Positions 1 through 12,961 are shown, counted from the first letter of the stretch. The stretch is 64,000 nt of DNA from Pantoea sp. Brub (GCA_016642085.1 VOQV01000004.1:18622-82621), one strand, 5' to 3'. A program made the numbers and translations. The notes: generated by a model not told the origin, from the letters alone.

Positions 1-422
1 TAAGACGTTTTGGTATAGAACCTCGCATAGCTTTGCTATCACATTCCAGTTTTGGTACTTCACATTCTATTGGAGCAAAAAAGATGCGTAAAGTATTAAA
101 AATTGTTCAAAAAAGAGCATCTTTTTTAGAAATTGATGGTGAAATGCATGGCGATGCAGCTCTTTCTGAAAGCATACGTTATAAATTAATGCCTGATAGT
201 CCACTGAAAGGTAGTGCAAATTTATTAATTATGCCTAATGTTGAAGCTGCTCGTATTAGTTATAATTTATTGCGCATTTCATGTTCTGAAGGTATCACAG
301 TAGGTCCTGTTTTAATGGGTATTAAAAAACCTGCACATATACTTACAACTGTTTCTTCTGTAAGAAGCATTGTTAATATGGTAGCATTAGCAGTTGTGGA
401 AGCTCAAACAAATCTTTTTTAA
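1..422 (+). CDS. maeB: NADP-dependent malic enzyme MaeB, C-terminal part (gene starts before the window)
   Basis: The frame is open from base 3 to the TAA at 420-422, so the window holds only the last ~139 codons of a longer gene. The visible protein (RRFGIEPRIALLSHSSFG..., then MRKVLKIVQKRA... and a tail ending in VVEAQTNLF) matches the C-terminal phosphotransacetylase-like domain of MaeB. In the family that domain follows the malic-enzyme domain and is thought to be regulatory. The enzyme decarboxylates malate to pyruvate and makes NADPH. The TTG at 33 is inside the gene and is not its start. A hairpin with a T run lies downstream at 573-600. The next gene, crr, is convergent, as in E. coli-type gene order near 53 min. 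A stand-alone phosphotransacetylase is unlikely because pta is present elsewhere in the window. Confidence 0.85.
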   Translation, partial: RRFGIEPRIALLSHSSFGTSHSIGAKKMRKVLKIVQKRASFLEIDGEMHGDAALSESIRYKLMPDSPLKGSANLLIMPNVEAARISYNLLRISCSEGITVGPVLMGIKKPAHILTTVSSVRSIVNMVALAVVEAQTNLF

Positions 423-572
423 TTGCTAATTCAATTAATGTTAATAATAATTACTATATTATTCTATTTTTAATAAATGGCAATTTTTCATACAAGAAAA
501 TTTTATTTTCTTGATGAAATGTTGTATATTTTATTTAAATTGACTAATGAAATATATGTTATCATATGATGC

Positions 573-600
573 GATAACGGTATACAACCGTTATCTTTTT
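573..600 (+). terminator. Rho-independent terminator after maeB
   Basis: A perfect 8-bp stem (GATAACGG at 573-580 with CCGTTATC at 588-595) has a 7-base loop and is followed at once by five T on the plus strand. The orientation fits the end of the maeB transcript. The hairpin also lies just beyond the crr stop on the other strand, but there it is not followed by a T run. Confidence 0.65.
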
Positions 601-608
601 ATAGGAAT

Positions 609-1115
609 TTATTTTAGATTGATTTTAATTATAGGTGTTTTTCCTATTGTGACATTGCCAGATAATTTTATTATTTCTTTTATTGCATCCATGTTAGAAA
701 TTACTATTGGAGTTAAAATAGATTTTGCTTTTTTTTCTAAAAGTGCTAAATCAAATTCAATTATAGTATCACCTATATTAACTTTTTGACCTTCTTTAGC
801 TATTCTTTTAAACCCTTCACCTTTTAATTCTACAGTATCAATTCCAAAATGAACAAATAATTCAATACCATTTTTAGATTTCATTGAAAAAGCATGATTA
901 GTTTTAAAAATTTTTCCAATAGTTCCTTCAATAGGAGCAACTATTTGATGTCCAATAGGATCTATTGCTATTCCATCACCTACAATTTTTTCAGCAAAGA
1001 CTGCATCTGGTACATCCTCTATGTTAATAATTTTACCAGATAAAGGAGCAATAATTTCAATCATTTTATCTATTGGTTTTTCACCATTACCAAAAAGTTT
1101 AGAAAACAAACCCAT
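609..1115 (-). CDS. crr: PTS glucose-specific enzyme IIA (IIA-Glc)
   Basis: This cytoplasmic protein of 168 aa (family usually 169) accepts phosphate from HPr and passes it to sugar-specific IIB domains. In free-living relatives it also regulates adenylate cyclase and sugar permeases. The active-site region is intact: TNHAF with His at about 74 and [13 protein letters not shown] with His at about 89. An AGGAGA ribosome binding site precedes the ATG. The gene is last in ptsH-ptsI-crr, 35 bp after ptsI. No glucose-type IIBC is seen in this window, and the mannose-type transporter encoded at 37-40 kb takes phosphate directly from HPr. The retained role of IIA-Glc (a IIBC elsewhere, or regulation) is therefore open. 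Confidence 0.97.
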   Translation of the reverse strand: MGLFSKLFGNGEKPIDKMIEIIAPLSGKIINIEDVPDAVFAEKIVGDGIAIDPIGHQIVAPIEGTIGKIFKTNHAFSMKSKNGIELFVHFGIDTVELKGEGFKRIAKEGQKVNIGDTIIEFDLALLEKKAKSILTPIVISNMDAIKEIIKLSGNVTIGKTPIIKINLK

Positions 1116-1150
1116 AATTTTTCTCCTAATCTGTAGTATGAATTAAATAT

Positions 1151-2929
1151 TTAATGGTTTTCATAAAGAGTTTTTTCTTTAATAAATTTATTAACTAAAT
1201 TTATTAAATCTTCTGTTGTAGGTTGATCTAAAGCTAATTTTGCTAATAATTTAACATCTGAAAAATTGGTATTACGAATAATTTTTTTGATTTTGGGAAT
1301 GAAAGTAGCACTCATACTAAATTCATCTAATCCCATTCCTAATAATAATAATGTAGCTCTTTCATCACTTGCAAGTTCACCACACATACTAGTTAATTTA
1401 CCTTCTGCATGAGATGCATCTATTACTTTTTTTATCAAATTTAGCACTGAAGGTGACATAGGATTATAAAGATGTGCTATTAAATCATTGCCTCTATCAA
1501 CTGCTAAAGTATATTGGGTTAAATCATTTGTTCCAATGCTAAAAAAATCTACTTCTTTTGCTAAATGATTTGCAATTACTGTAGATGCTGGTGTTTCAAT
1601 CATAATACCAATTTCAATTTTTTCATTAAAATTTTTACCTTCCATACGTAATTGTGATTTTAAAAAATTCATTTCTAATTTTAAGTTACGTATTTCTTCA
1701 ACAGAAATAATCATGGGAAACATAATTTTTAATTTACCAAAAACAGAAGCACGTAACATTGCACGTAATTGTGTATGTAAAATTTCTTTTTTATCTATTA
1801 AAATACGTATTGCCCGCCAACCGAGAAATGGATTGTCTTCTTTAGGTAAATTCATATAAGGTAATTGTTTATCACCACCTATATCCATAGTTCTGACTAT
1901 AACTGTTTTATTTTTCATAGTTTCTATTATAGATTTATATTCCTGAAATTGTTCCTCTTCACTTGGTGGTGTATTACGATTCATAAATAAAAATTCAGTG
2001 CGATAGAGTCCAATACCTGTTGCTCCATTGTTTTTTGCAATCATTACATCATTTAAATTACTGATATTAGCCCATATTTTAACCTGATGTCCATCTAAAG
2101 TTATTGCTGGTAATGTTTTTAATGTAATTAATTCCTTTTTCTCACTTAAATATTTTAGCTGAGATATTTTTAATTTTTCATAAATATTTTTTGTAGGATT
2201 TATATAAATAACATTATTTATAGCATCAAGAATGATAAAATCATGATTTTTAATATACACAGTAGAATTTCCTGTGCCTACAATAGATGGAATTTCAAGA
2301 GAACGTGTCATAATAGCAGTATGAGAAGTCATACCACCTAAATCAGTAATTAAACCTAATACTGTATTCAAATTTAATTGCAATATTTCAGATGGAGTTA
2401 AATCTTTAGCTATTAAAATAGACTTATTTGGTATTTTATTTAAATTTAAAACACTTAGATTTAAAATGTTTTTTAATAGACGAGTATTAATATCTTTTAT
2501 ATCTAAAATACGTTCTTTGAGGTATTCATCTTCTATGTGCTCTAAAGACTGTATTTGATGTTTCATTACTGAATCTACAGCTGCATCTGCAGTAAAATAT
2601 TTTACTTTAATCAGGTTAATAATTTCTTTTTCTAATTCTTCATCTTCTAATAATACAATATGTCCTTCAAAAATATCTGATTCAGATTTTCCTATAGATT
2701 TATTTGCTTTAATTTTGATTTCTTCTAGCTGTTTTATCGTTTTATTACGTCCATGGAAAAATGATTTTATTTCTTTTTCAATTTGATCTTCATGAATTTT
2801 ATTATTATTAATAACAATATTATTTTCTTTAATTAATAATGCATTACCAAAAGCAATTCCTGGTGATACTATTATACCGGAAATTTTGTTTATACCTTCA
2901 CAATCACGATTTTGAATATTTTTTTTCAT
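1151..2929 (-). CDS. ptsI: PTS enzyme I (phosphoenolpyruvate-protein phosphotransferase)
   Basis: Enzyme I takes phosphate from phosphoenolpyruvate and gives it to HPr, the first step of all PTS sugar uptake. The swivelling His domain carries [13 protein letters not shown] (phosphorylated His near residue 204). The TIM-barrel PEP domain carries [23 protein letters not shown] and the catalytic Cys in [11 protein letters not shown]. At 592 aa it is about 17 longer than the usual 575. The extra residues lie at the N-terminus, before [14 protein letters not shown], where other family members start at M-ISG. That Met has become Lys here. Translation could begin at the ATG at 2929 or at a non-standard ATT at 2884, which has GAAGG about 9 bases upstream. 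Gene order with ptsH and crr is conserved. Confidence 0.97.
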   Translation of the reverse strand: MKKNIQNRDCEGINKISGIIVSPGIAFGNALLIKENNIVINNNKIHEDQIEKEIKSFFHGRNKTIKQLEEIKIKANKSIGKSESDIFEGHIVLLEDEELEKEIINLIKVKYFTADAAVDSVMKHQIQSLEHIEDEYLKERILDIKDINTRLLKNILNLSVLNLNKIPNKSILIAKDLTPSEILQLNLNTVLGLITDLGGMTSHTAIMTRSLEIPSIVGTGNSTVYIKNHDFIILDAINNVIYINPTKNIYEKLKISQLKYLSEKKELITLKTLPAITLDGHQVKIWANISNLNDVMIAKNNGATGIGLYRTEFLFMNRNTPPSEEEQFQEYKSIIETMKNKTVIVRTMDIGGDKQLPYMNLPKEDNPFLGWRAIRILIDKKEILHTQLRAMLRASVFGKLKIMFPMIISVEEIRNLKLEMNFLKSQLRMEGKNFNEKIEIGIMIETPASTVIANHLAKEVDFFSIGTNDLTQYTLAVDRGNDLIAHLYNPMSPSVLNLIKKVIDASHAEGKLTSMCGELASDERATLLLLGMGLDEFSMSATFIPKIKKIIRNTNFSDVKLLAKLALDQPTTEDLINLVNKFIKEKTLYENH

Positions 2930-3045
2930 ATTTTACACTTTATTTTCATGATATCTCTTCTAATAAAAAACATATAGATTAATTATAATTTCGGTTATTT
3001 ATAATGAATTACTGATATCAATAATCATAAAAATAATATTGATTA

Positions 3046-3303
3046 TTATTTCTTTTCAGATATGAATTTAGTTAAAGATTCAATTGCTTCTTTTTCATCT
3101 ATTCCATCTGCAGAAAGAATGATATTAGTCCCATATGTTAATCCTAAAGTTTGAATCTTAAATAGGCTTTTTGCATTTACTGATTTACCTTCAGAAGTAA
3201 TAGTTATTTCAGATTGAAAAGTTTTTGCTTTTTTAACAAATTGTGCAGCTGGTCTTGTATGTAAACCATGTAATAAGTTAATAGTCATTTCCTGTTGGAA
3301 CAT
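3046..3303 (-). CDS. ptsH: PTS phosphocarrier protein HPr
   Basis: HPr is the small cytoplasmic carrier that shuttles phosphate from enzyme I to the EIIA domains. The protein has the standard 85 aa, with the phosphorylated His15 in LHTRPAA and the conserved Ser46 region ([11 protein letters not shown]). It is the first gene of the ptsH-ptsI-crr set. The gap to ptsI (116 bp) is wider than the usual few tens of bases, which fits general spacer growth in this genome. The gene probably serves both crr and the manXYZ transporter at 37-40 kb. Confidence 0.97.
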   Translation of the reverse strand: MFQQEMTINLLHGLHTRPAAQFVKKAKTFQSEITITSEGKSVNAKSLFKIQTLGLTYGTNIILSADGIDEKEAIESLTKFISEKK

Positions 3304-3600
3304 TTTATTTCCTTAACGTTATTAATTTCTTACTATCAATAAATAAATATAAAGTATTATCATAATTTTAACTAATTTAGATATATTTATATGTAAGTTT
3401 ATCTAAATTTTTAAACAAGAATTTTTTTGATTTTATAAAATATTCTTCAGATATGTTAATATTATTTTGGTATTAAAACTATGATTAAATAATACTAAAA
3501 AAATTACCTAACTAAATGTAATTAACAGCTAAAATATTTTAACAAAAACATTAAAGTAAATAATAAAATATCATTTTATATAATTCATTCAATATGGTAA

Positions 3601-4572
3601 TTATTGCCTGAGTTCTTTTTCAGTAAACATGCCAGAAAATAATATAGTACTTAAATAACGCTCCCCTGAAGATGGTAAAATAACAACAATATTTTTATTA
3701 TAATAATTATTGTTATTCTGTAATTTTAATGCAGCTGCTACAGCAGCTCCTGAAGAAATACCGGCTAAAATACCTTCGTTTGCCATTAATTTACGTGCTA
3801 TTTTTATAGACTCATCATGAGAAACTGTAATAACTTTATCAATCATACTTAAATCAAGGTTATTTGGAATAAATCCAGCACCTATTCCTTGAATTTTATG
3901 TGGACCTGGTTTTATCTTTTTACCAGCCAAAGTTTGTGTAATAACTTGTGAATCACTTGGTTCAACTGCAACAGAAATTAAATTCTTATTTCCTTGAATA
4001 TTTTTAATATACCTACTAACTCCTGTTATAGTACCACCAGTTCCAACTCCTGCTACGAATATATCTATATTACCATTCATATCGTTCCAAATTTCTGGAC
4101 CAGTAGTTTTTTCATGGATTTCTGGATTTGCTGGATTACTAAATTGTTGCAGTAATATATGTTCATTTGGACTGCTTGCAATGATTTCTTCTGCTCTTAA
4201 AATGGCTCCTTTCATGCCTAGTGCTCCCTCTGTTAATTCAAGTTTAGCACCTAAAGCTTTTAATAATTTACGACGCTCAATAGACATAGTTTTTGGCATA
4301 GTTAGAATTAACCTATACCCTCTAGCTGCGGCAACATATGCTAATGCGATACCTGTATTACCGCTAGTTGGTTCTACTAATGTAACATTAGAATTTAGTA
4401 TACCACGTTTTTCTGCATCCCAAATCATATTAGCACCTATGCGACATTTAACACTAAAACTAGGATTTCTGGATTCTATCTTTACAAAAATACGATTGTA
4501 TCCCATTGTATTTAATTGTACTAATGGCGTATTTCCAATTGTAAAAGAATTATCTCTATAAAAATTTTTCAT
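3601..4572 (-). CDS. cysK: Cysteine synthase A (O-acetylserine sulfhydrylase)
   Basis: This PLP enzyme makes cysteine from O-acetylserine and sulfide. The 323-aa length equals the family norm. Lys42 in [15 protein letters not shown] is the Schiff-base lysine. The substrate loop TSGNTGIAL, the phosphate-binding GTGGTITGV and the C-terminal [11 protein letters not shown] are all present. The gene sits upstream of ptsH on the same strand, as in E. coli, but the sulfate/sulfite permease gene cysZ that normally neighbours it is missing. Sulfide would need another source or a sulfate-reduction pathway encoded outside this window. Confidence 0.96.
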   Translation of the reverse strand: MKNFYRDNSFTIGNTPLVQLNTMGYNRIFVKIESRNPSFSVKCRIGANMIWDAEKRGILNSNVTLVEPTSGNTGIALAYVAAARGYRLILTMPKTMSIERRKLLKALGAKLELTEGALGMKGAILRAEEIIASSPNEHILLQQFSNPANPEIHEKTTGPEIWNDMNGNIDIFVAGVGTGGTITGVSRYIKNIQGNKNLISVAVEPSDSQVITQTLAGKKIKPGPHKIQGIGAGFIPNNLDLSMIDKVITVSHDESIKIARKLMANEGILAGISSGAAVAAALKLQNNNNYYNKNIVVILPSSGERYLSTILFSGMFTEKELRQ

Positions 4573-7199
<2,627 letters not shown>

Positions 7200-7248
7200 T
7201 AATTTATTTTAATGATGATATGAATATTTATAATAGTTTATAATTATA

Positions 7249-8181
7249 TTATTGATTTTTATAATATCTAGCAATATGAGAACATACGATTATTTGAAGT
7301 TGGTGAAATATCATTAAAGGTAAAATAATCATGCCTACTGAATTACTAGGAAATAGAATACTGGCCATTGGTATGCCATTTATTAAACTTTTTTTAGATC
7401 CGCAAAATAGTACTACTATTCTATCAGCTTTGTTTAATTTTAATATGTACGTAAATAAGTAATTAATACACAACACAGAAATTAAAAGAACAGTGCAACT
7501 TAATAAAATCCATAACAAAGTTATTATCCCTGCACTACTCCACATGCCATCAACTACTGCTTTACTAAAAGAAGAATATATTATTAATAAAATTGATATT
7601 TGATCTACTTTATTAAGTAAACTATTATTTTTTTTTATCCAATTTAATATATAAGGACGAAATATATGTCCCAATAAAAATGGTATTAATAATTGTGCTA
7701 TAATTTTACTAATTTGATTAAGTACTGTAAATGATATATTACTTTTAATATTAAATAATATATAGACAAGCAAAGGAGAAATAAAGACACCTAATATGCT
7801 TGAAGTAGATGCACTACATATAGCAGCTGCAACATTACCTCCTGATACAGAAGTAAACGCAATTGCCGACTGTACTGTAGCTGGCATAATACACAAATAA
7901 AGAAATCCAGCATAAAGTTCTTTGCTAATATTTATTGGTTGAAAACTTAATATAATTATTCCTAAAATAGGGAACAGTATAAATGTACTACATAAAATCC
8001 ATAAATGAAGTTTCCAATCTTTAGCACCTAAAATAATTTTTTTACGTGATAATTTAGCACCATATAAAAAAAATAAAATAGAAATAAATATTGTAGACAA
8101 AGCTTCAAATATATTAGCAAAATTACCTTTTATAGGTATAACAAAAGCTAATAAAATAGTTAAGATAAATTTAATGATCAT
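7249..8181 (-). CDS. yfeH: YfeH-type transporter of the bile acid:sodium symporter family
   Basis: This is an integral membrane protein of 310 aa (E. coli YfeH about 332) with nine to ten hydrophobic segments. Long identical stretches identify it, such as FLYLCIMPATVQSAIAFTS, GGNVAAAICSAS and FCGSKKSLINGIPMA; the last two are typical sodium- and substrate-binding motifs of the SBF superfamily. The substrate of YfeH is not established, so uptake of an organic anion is only a family-level inference. The C-terminus is about 20 residues shorter than in E. coli. The gene is convergent with ligA, 49 bp apart. Keeping an uncharacterised transporter in so small a genome suggests that it carries something the symbiont needs. 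Confidence 0.9.
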   Translation of the reverse strand: MIIKFILTILLAFVIPIKGNFANIFEALSTIFISILFFLYGAKLSRKKIILGAKDWKLHLWILCSTFILFPILGIIILSFQPINISKELYAGFLYLCIMPATVQSAIAFTSVSGGNVAAAICSASTSSILGVFISPLLVYILFNIKSNISFTVLNQISKIIAQLLIPFLLGHIFRPYILNWIKKNNSLLNKVDQISILLIIYSSFSKAVVDGMWSSAGIITLLWILLSCTVLLISVLCINYLFTYILKLNKADRIVVLFCGSKKSLINGIPMASILFPSNSVGMIILPLMIFHQLQIIVCSHIARYYKNQ

Positions 8182-8386
8182 TAGATCAAGTCAATGCGTA
8201 TAAATCCCATTTTGAGAATCCAATCAAAAATATGTTATGACAATTAAAATAAAATAATAATTGGCAATATAAAAATATTTATTTTTGATTCATCTGATTA
8301 ATTTATAATTTTATATTTAAAAATAACATGAGTTTATATATTATCTAATTTCGATTGAAATACACTTCATTATTTAATGATAATGA

Positions 8387-8410
8387 AAATCTTATCTTAT
8401 GATAAGATTT
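8387..8410 (-). terminator. Hairpin downstream of the tRNA-Val/tRNA-Lys pair
   Basis: A perfect 10-bp stem (8387-8396 with 8401-8410) and a 4-base loop begin 7 bases after the 3' end of tRNA-Lys on the minus strand. A T-containing stretch follows on that strand. Position and shape fit a terminator of the tRNA transcript, although the stem is all A/T except for two G-C pairs. Confidence 0.5.
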
Positions 8411-8416
8411 ATTGTA

Positions 8417-8489
8417 TGAGTCGTGCAGGATTCGAACCTGCGACCAATTGATTAAAAGTCAACTGCTCTACCAACTGAGCTAACGACCC
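8417..8489 (-). tRNA. tRNA-Lys (anticodon UUU)
   Basis: The minus strand gives a complete 73-base cloverleaf. The acceptor GGGTCGT pairs with ACGACTC (one G-T pair), the anticodon loop is CTTTTAA and the T arm has GGTTCGAATCC. The sequence is close to E. coli tRNA-Lys. The 3' CCA is not encoded: TAC follows the discriminator A. The gene is 58 bp downstream of tRNA-Val, as in the valU-lysV cluster beside gltX in E. coli. Confidence 0.97.
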
Positions 8490-8547
8490 AATATTAATGC
8501 TCTTAATGTCAATATTACAAACAAAATCAATATAAAATTTAAGAGTG

Positions 8548-8620
8548 TGGGTGATGACGGACTCGAACCGCCGACCCCCTCCTTGTAAGGGAGATGCTCT
8601 ACCAACTGAGCTAATCACCC
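8548..8620 (-). tRNA. tRNA-Val (anticodon UAC)
   Basis: The minus strand folds into a 73-base cloverleaf. The acceptor GGGTGAT pairs with ATCACCC, the anticodon loop is CTTACAA and the T arm has GGTTCGAGTCC. It is very close to E. coli tRNA-Val(UAC). CCA is not encoded. The gene is divergent from gltX and probably co-transcribed with the tRNA-Lys gene that follows. Confidence 0.97.
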
Positions 8621-8804
8621 TCTTAGTTAATATATATTATAAGTATAGTTAGCTATGAGTCAATAAGTAAGTTTTTGTCTGTTAATAAATAAAACAATAA
8701 TTAAATATAAATTATTGTTTTATATAAAAAAAAATATATATATTTTTTTTATTTTTATTAAATATATATCATATATATTATCTATTTATTATAGGATCAT
8801 ATCA

Positions 8805-10220
8805 ATGAAGATAAAAACTCGTTTTGCACCTAGTCCAACTGGTCATTTACATATAGGAAGTGTAAGAACTGCTCTTTATTCTTGGCTTTTTGCACGTCAT
8901 AATGAAGGTGATTTTATATTAAGAATAGAAGATAGTGATATTAAACGTTCTAGCAATGAATTTATAACATCTATTATAAATGACATGAAATGGTTAGGTT
9001 TAGATTGGAATGAAGGTCCATATTATCAAACAAAACGTTTTCAACGTTATAATGAAATAATTAATTACATGTTATCTTTAGGTGTTGCATATAAATGTTA
9101 TTGTTCTAAAGAACGAATTGAAAATTTACGTTGCATGCAAATGATGAATAAACAAAAACCTAGGTATGATAGTTATTGTCTTCAAAATAATAAAACATAC
9201 CATAACAAACCATATGTAGTAAGATTTCGCAATCCTAAAACTGGTTTTGTGACATTTCATGATCAAATTAGAGGAGATATTCAGTTTAGTAATGAAGAAT
9301 TAGATGATTTAATTATTTGTCGTACTAATGGTTTGCCTACATATAATTTTTGTGTAGCAATAGATGATTGGGATATGGGTATTACTCACGTTATTCGCGG
9401 AGAAGATCATATCAATAATACTCCTAGACAAATTAATATTTTGAAATCCATTAATGCTAAAATACCAATGTATTCCCATATTTCTATGATTCTTGATGAA
9501 AATGGTAGAAAATTTTCTAAGCGTCAAGGCATTGGCAGTGTAATGGATTATAGAAATGAGGGTTATTTACCAGAAGCCTTGTTAAATTATTTAGTTAGAC
9601 TAGGTTGGAGTCACGGTAATAAAGAGATATTTAGTATTAATGAAATGATTAAATTATTTACGCTAAAAGCTGTAAATAAATCAGCTAGTATTTTTAATAT
9701 AAAAAAACTTAATTGGATAAATAATAAATACATTAATACATTATCTTCTGACAATGTAATAAAACATTTATATTTATGCCTGCAAAACCAGAAAATTAAT
9801 ACTGATCATGGTCCTAATTTACATAGCATTATTCATATATTAGGTCAAAAATGTAACACATTAAAAGAAATAGCTATTTGTTGTAAATATTTTTATGAAG
9901 ATTCTTTTGAATTTGATCCCAATCTAACTGAAAAGTATTTGACTCATGTTACATATAAAGCTTTAAAATTGATGAGTGATAAATTAATAAATATAAATAA
10001 TTGGGATAGTAATAATATACTTATATCAATTAAAAATACTGCTAATGAATTATATTTAGATATTGGCATTGTGTATATGTCCCTACGTTTAGCTATTACA
10101 GGAACCAATCAATCACCAAGTATTAATAGTATTATGCAGATTATTGGTCGTGATAGTACTATAAAACGTATTAAAAAAACATTAGAATACATAGAAGATA
10201 ATATTTTAATGAAAAAATAA
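8805..10220 (+). CDS. gltX: Glutamyl-tRNA synthetase
   Basis: This class I synthetase charges tRNA-Glu. From the ATG at 8805 the protein is 471 aa, the E. coli length, and starts MKIKTRFAPSPTG. The HIGH motif is HLHIGS (residues 14-19) and the KMSKS equivalent is KFSKRQG near residue 235. Earlier in-frame codons back to 8715 would add about 30 A/T-biased residues with no counterpart in the family, so I chose 8805, which has AGGA about 8 bases upstream. The Cys-rich region characteristic of the E. coli enzyme is partly visible around residues 100-125. The flanking tRNAs are the same as in E. coli. Confidence 0.97.
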   Translation: MKIKTRFAPSPTGHLHIGSVRTALYSWLFARHNEGDFILRIEDSDIKRSSNEFITSIINDMKWLGLDWNEGPYYQTKRFQRYNEIINYMLSLGVAYKCYCSKERIENLRCMQMMNKQKPRYDSYCLQNNKTYHNKPYVVRFRNPKTGFVTFHDQIRGDIQFSNEELDDLIICRTNGLPTYNFCVAIDDWDMGITHVIRGEDHINNTPRQINILKSINAKIPMYSHISMILDENGRKFSKRQGIGSVMDYRNEGYLPEALLNYLVRLGWSHGNKEIFSINEMIKLFTLKAVNKSASIFNIKKLNWINNKYINTLSSDNVIKHLYLCLQNQKINTDHGPNLHSIIHILGQKCNTLKEIAICCKYFYEDSFEFDPNLTEKYLTHVTYKALKLMSDKLININNWDSNNILISIKNTANELYLDIGIVYMSLRLAITGTNQSPSINSIMQIIGRDSTIKRIKKTLEYIEDNILMKK

Positions 10221-10404
10221 TTTGTTTTTATTTAATATTCGCAATTAATATTTAATTTTAATAAAATACAAAGAATATTTTTAAAAATAATTGAAGTATA
10301 ATAATTGAAACGTACAATAAGTATTTAATATTTTTAATATTGATATCACATATATTTATATATCAATATATCTTTATGTATAGGTATTATTAATAATAGT
10401 CTAT

Positions 10405-10477
10405 GGGGCTATAGCTCAATTGGAAGAGCTTTTGCATGGCATGCAAAAAGATAGTGGTTCAAGTCCACTTAGCTCCA
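10405..10477 (+). tRNA. tRNA-Ala (anticodon GGC)
   Basis: A 73-base cloverleaf: GGGGCTA pairs with TAGCTCC (one G-T pair), and the anticodon stem-loop TGCATGGCATGCA carries GGC. It corresponds to alaW/alaX next to gltX in E. coli. CCA is not encoded; TAT follows the discriminator A. Two inverted repeats follow at 10493-10508 and 10517-10574. Confidence 0.96.
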
Positions 10478-10516
10478 TATTTTGTGCATATATTTCATAA
10501 ATATGAAACATATTTC

Positions 10517-10574
10517 AAATTATTTGTTTCATATGCAGTAAATTTGAATTTACTGCATATGAAACAAATAATTT
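10517..10574 (+). terminator. Very long perfect hairpin downstream of tRNA-Ala
   Basis: The arms 10517-10544 and 10547-10574 are perfectly complementary over 28 bp, with only two bases between them, and are followed by TTTATA. A smaller inverted repeat (TTTCATA/TATGAAA, 10493-10508) stands just before and shares its words. The position after a single tRNA suggests transcription termination or 3'-end protection, but the arms are much longer than an ordinary terminator stem. Confidence 0.5.
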
Positions 10575-10819
10575 TTTATATATATTAAATATTTTAGTAA
10601 AGTTTAAATATTTAAATATACAATATATTCGTAATATTATATTGATAGTATGCAATATATTTATTGTAAATTAAATATTAATACTTACAATCTCATTTAT
10701 TAAATATTCAAAAAAATATGTAATATTTATTATTTAGTTAATAAATAAATATTTTTTATTAATTACATTATTTAGCTAATTAATTTTACATGAATGCTAG
10801 ATATAAAACAGGAAATTTC

Positions 10820-12064
10820 ATGAAGATTGAAAATTATACTAATAATATCTTTCATAAGTTTAAAAACATAAAATTAACTTTATTAGGACCAGCTTTTATA
10901 GCTGCTATAGGTTATATAGATCCAGGAAATTTCGTTACTAATATTCAAGCTGGTACACATTATGGATATAAATTATTATGGGTAGTAGTTTGGGCAAATG
11001 TTATGGCTATGTTAATTCAATTAATGTCTGCTAAATTAGGAATTGCTACCAACAAAAATCTAGCAGAACATATTAGAGATAGATTTCCACGCCCTATAGT
11101 TTGGTTTTATTGGATCCAGGCTGAAGTTATTGCAATGGCAACTGATTTAGCAGAATTCGTTGGTGCATCTCTTGGATTTAAATTGTTATTCAATATTTCT
11201 CTTATTCAAGGAGCCATTATTACTGGAATAATTACTTTTTTAATTCTATTGCTACAAAATCGTGGACAAAAACCACTTGAAATTTTAATTGGTAGCTTAT
11301 TAATGCTTGTAGCTCTTGCTTATGTTATTGAATTATTTTTATCTCAACCTAAAATGAATGATGTCATTTCTGGATTAGTTATTCCTTTTTTACCAAATTA
11401 TGATACAGTGTTTTTTGCAGCTGGTATACTAGGAGCAACTATTATGCCACATGTGATATACTTACATTCAGCATTAAGTCAATTTGGTAATAAAGGCAAT
11501 ATCAAAGAACTTTATGCTTCTGCTAAATTAGATGTTATACTTGCCATGACAATTGCTGGTTTTGTAAATTTATCTATGATGGCAACAGCATCATCTGTAT
11601 TTTTTTCTCATAAACATCATTTAACCAATTTAGATGAAACTTATTTACAATTACAACCAATGTTAGGGCATACAGCTGCTGTTATTTTTGGTTTAACATT
11701 AATAATTGCTGGACTATCATCAACAGTAGTAGGTACATTAGCAGGTCAAGTTGTAATGCAGGGATTTGTGCATTTTTATATACCATTGTGGCTTAGAAGA
11801 ATTATTACTATGCTACCTTCTTTCACTGTTATTTGGATTGGTTTAGATCCTACGAATATTTTAGTTGTAAGTCAAGTATTTTTAAGTTTTGGTATTGCTT
11901 TAGCAATTATTCCATTATTATCGTTTACAGGTAATGTCAAAATTATGGGTAATACAATGGTTAATTCTTCTTTAACCCAAAATATAGGTAGATTAATTGT
12001 GTTAATAGTAATTGTATTAAATATATACTTATTGATATACGAATTCAAACATTTACATATTTGA
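10820..12064 (+). CDS. mntH: Proton-coupled manganese (divalent metal) transporter of the Nramp family
   Basis: This inner-membrane transporter imports Mn2+ (and Fe2+) with protons. It is 414 aa from the ATG at 10820 (E. coli 412) and has about eleven membrane segments. Both Nramp signatures are intact: DPGN at residues 34-37 ([11 protein letters not shown]) in helix 1 and MPHVIYLHS in helix 6. An ATG at 10790 is also in frame, but AGGAAA stands six bases before 10820, so the shorter form is preferred. The 341-bp spacer upstream, after tRNA-Ala, is AT-rich. I could not identify MntR or Fur boxes in it. Confidence 0.96.
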   Translation: MKIENYTNNIFHKFKNIKLTLLGPAFIAAIGYIDPGNFVTNIQAGTHYGYKLLWVVVWANVMAMLIQLMSAKLGIATNKNLAEHIRDRFPRPIVWFYWIQAEVIAMATDLAEFVGASLGFKLLFNISLIQGAIITGIITFLILLLQNRGQKPLEILIGSLLMLVALAYVIELFLSQPKMNDVISGLVIPFLPNYDTVFFAAGILGATIMPHVIYLHSALSQFGNKGNIKELYASAKLDVILAMTIAGFVNLSMMATASSVFFSHKHHLTNLDETYLQLQPMLGHTAAVIFGLTLIIAGLSSTVVGTLAGQVVMQGFVHFYIPLWLRRIITMLPSFTVIWIGLDPTNILVVSQVFLSFGIALAIIPLLSFTGNVKIMGNTMVNSSLTQNIGRLIVLIVIVLNIYLLIYEFKHLHI

Positions 12065-12105
12065 AAATATATAAATGATTTTTTTGTACCAAAATAATAT
12101 TATAA

Positions 12106-12177
12106 TGTCTCCTACAGGATTCGAACCTGTAATTAACCCTTAGGAGAGGTTTGTTATGTCCTTTTAACTAAGGAGAC
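12106..12177 (-). tRNA. tRNA-Arg (anticodon CCU)
   Basis: The minus strand gives a 72-base cloverleaf: GTCTCCT pairs with AGGAGAC, the anticodon loop TCCTAA carries CCU, and the T arm is GGTTCGAATCC. It closely matches E. coli argW, which lies in the same part of the chromosome. CCA is not encoded. The gene is convergent with mntH. Confidence 0.95.
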
Positions 12178-12961
12178 CAATTTATAATAAGATAAATATA
12201 GATGCTAAAATATTATATATACTGCTATAATAGTATATATAATATTGGTGTTTGCAGAAATAGTTGTAATTTATTTTAAATAAACAGTTTATAGTTTATT
12301 TATAACATCTATAATAGTAGATATTATTGTTAATTTAAATAAAAGTTAATTATTAATATAAAATTATTATACGTGATTAGTAATACTAATTTAAAATAGC
12401 AAATATTTTTTTTAGGTTTTAAATCTATTTAAAGAATTTATCAATCATGTAAAAAATATCAGTTTTTTTAATAAAGTAATAAATGTAATAAAAATATTTA
12501 AATATGAATTATTATATGATAAGTACAATAAATTTATTTTTCAATAAAAGAATTTTTATTGATATTCAACTATTCTAAACAACCATCTCAAAATTTAAAT
12601 TTTATCACAATTTAATCTATATGGTTGCAAAAAATTAATTTTCTTTTGTATAATTAATGTAGCAAAAAATAAAATCAGTATCAATTATTTCACATTTACC
12701 ATTGTTCAGTTATCTAATTTAAAATCATTAGTTTAAAAATACAAAAATGATTGTGTATATGCAACAATTTTATTAAGATTTTTATCTATTTAGTACTTAA
12801 GGTAAACTGTTGTAATAATTGAATCCTGATAGTTGATAAAAATCATTAATAATTTTTATTATGTTAATAAGTACTTTTTATTTAATTTTGATGGAATAGT
12901 TTCGTTTATTAATAAATTTATGTATTAAACTATAATATATTATTTTCAGGTTGATTATTAC
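12178..12961. other. Long gene-free spacer between tRNA-Arg and prmB
   Basis: Nearly 800 bp of A/T-rich DNA with no supportable open frame. The only clear structure is a perfect 15-bp inverted repeat (12209-12223 with 12232-12246, 8-base loop). The prmB promoter is presumably near the 3' end but not identifiable by eye. Confidence 0.55.
12209..12246. repeat. Perfect 15-bp inverted repeat
   Basis: The arms 12209-12223 and 12232-12246 are exact reverse complements made almost only of A and T, with an 8-base loop. It lies 5' of tRNA-Arg on its strand, and 145 bp past the mntH stop on the other. It could end transcripts that read through from mntH, but there is no T run. Confidence 0.45.

Noticed and set aside
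547-789. Plus-strand open frame opposite crr
   Set aside because: It is a shadow of the well-supported crr coding strand and has no ribosome binding site or family match.
8409-8618. Open frame of 69 codons on the minus strand
   Set aside because: It lies over the tRNA-Lys and tRNA-Val genes and reads their conserved arms; it is not a protein gene.
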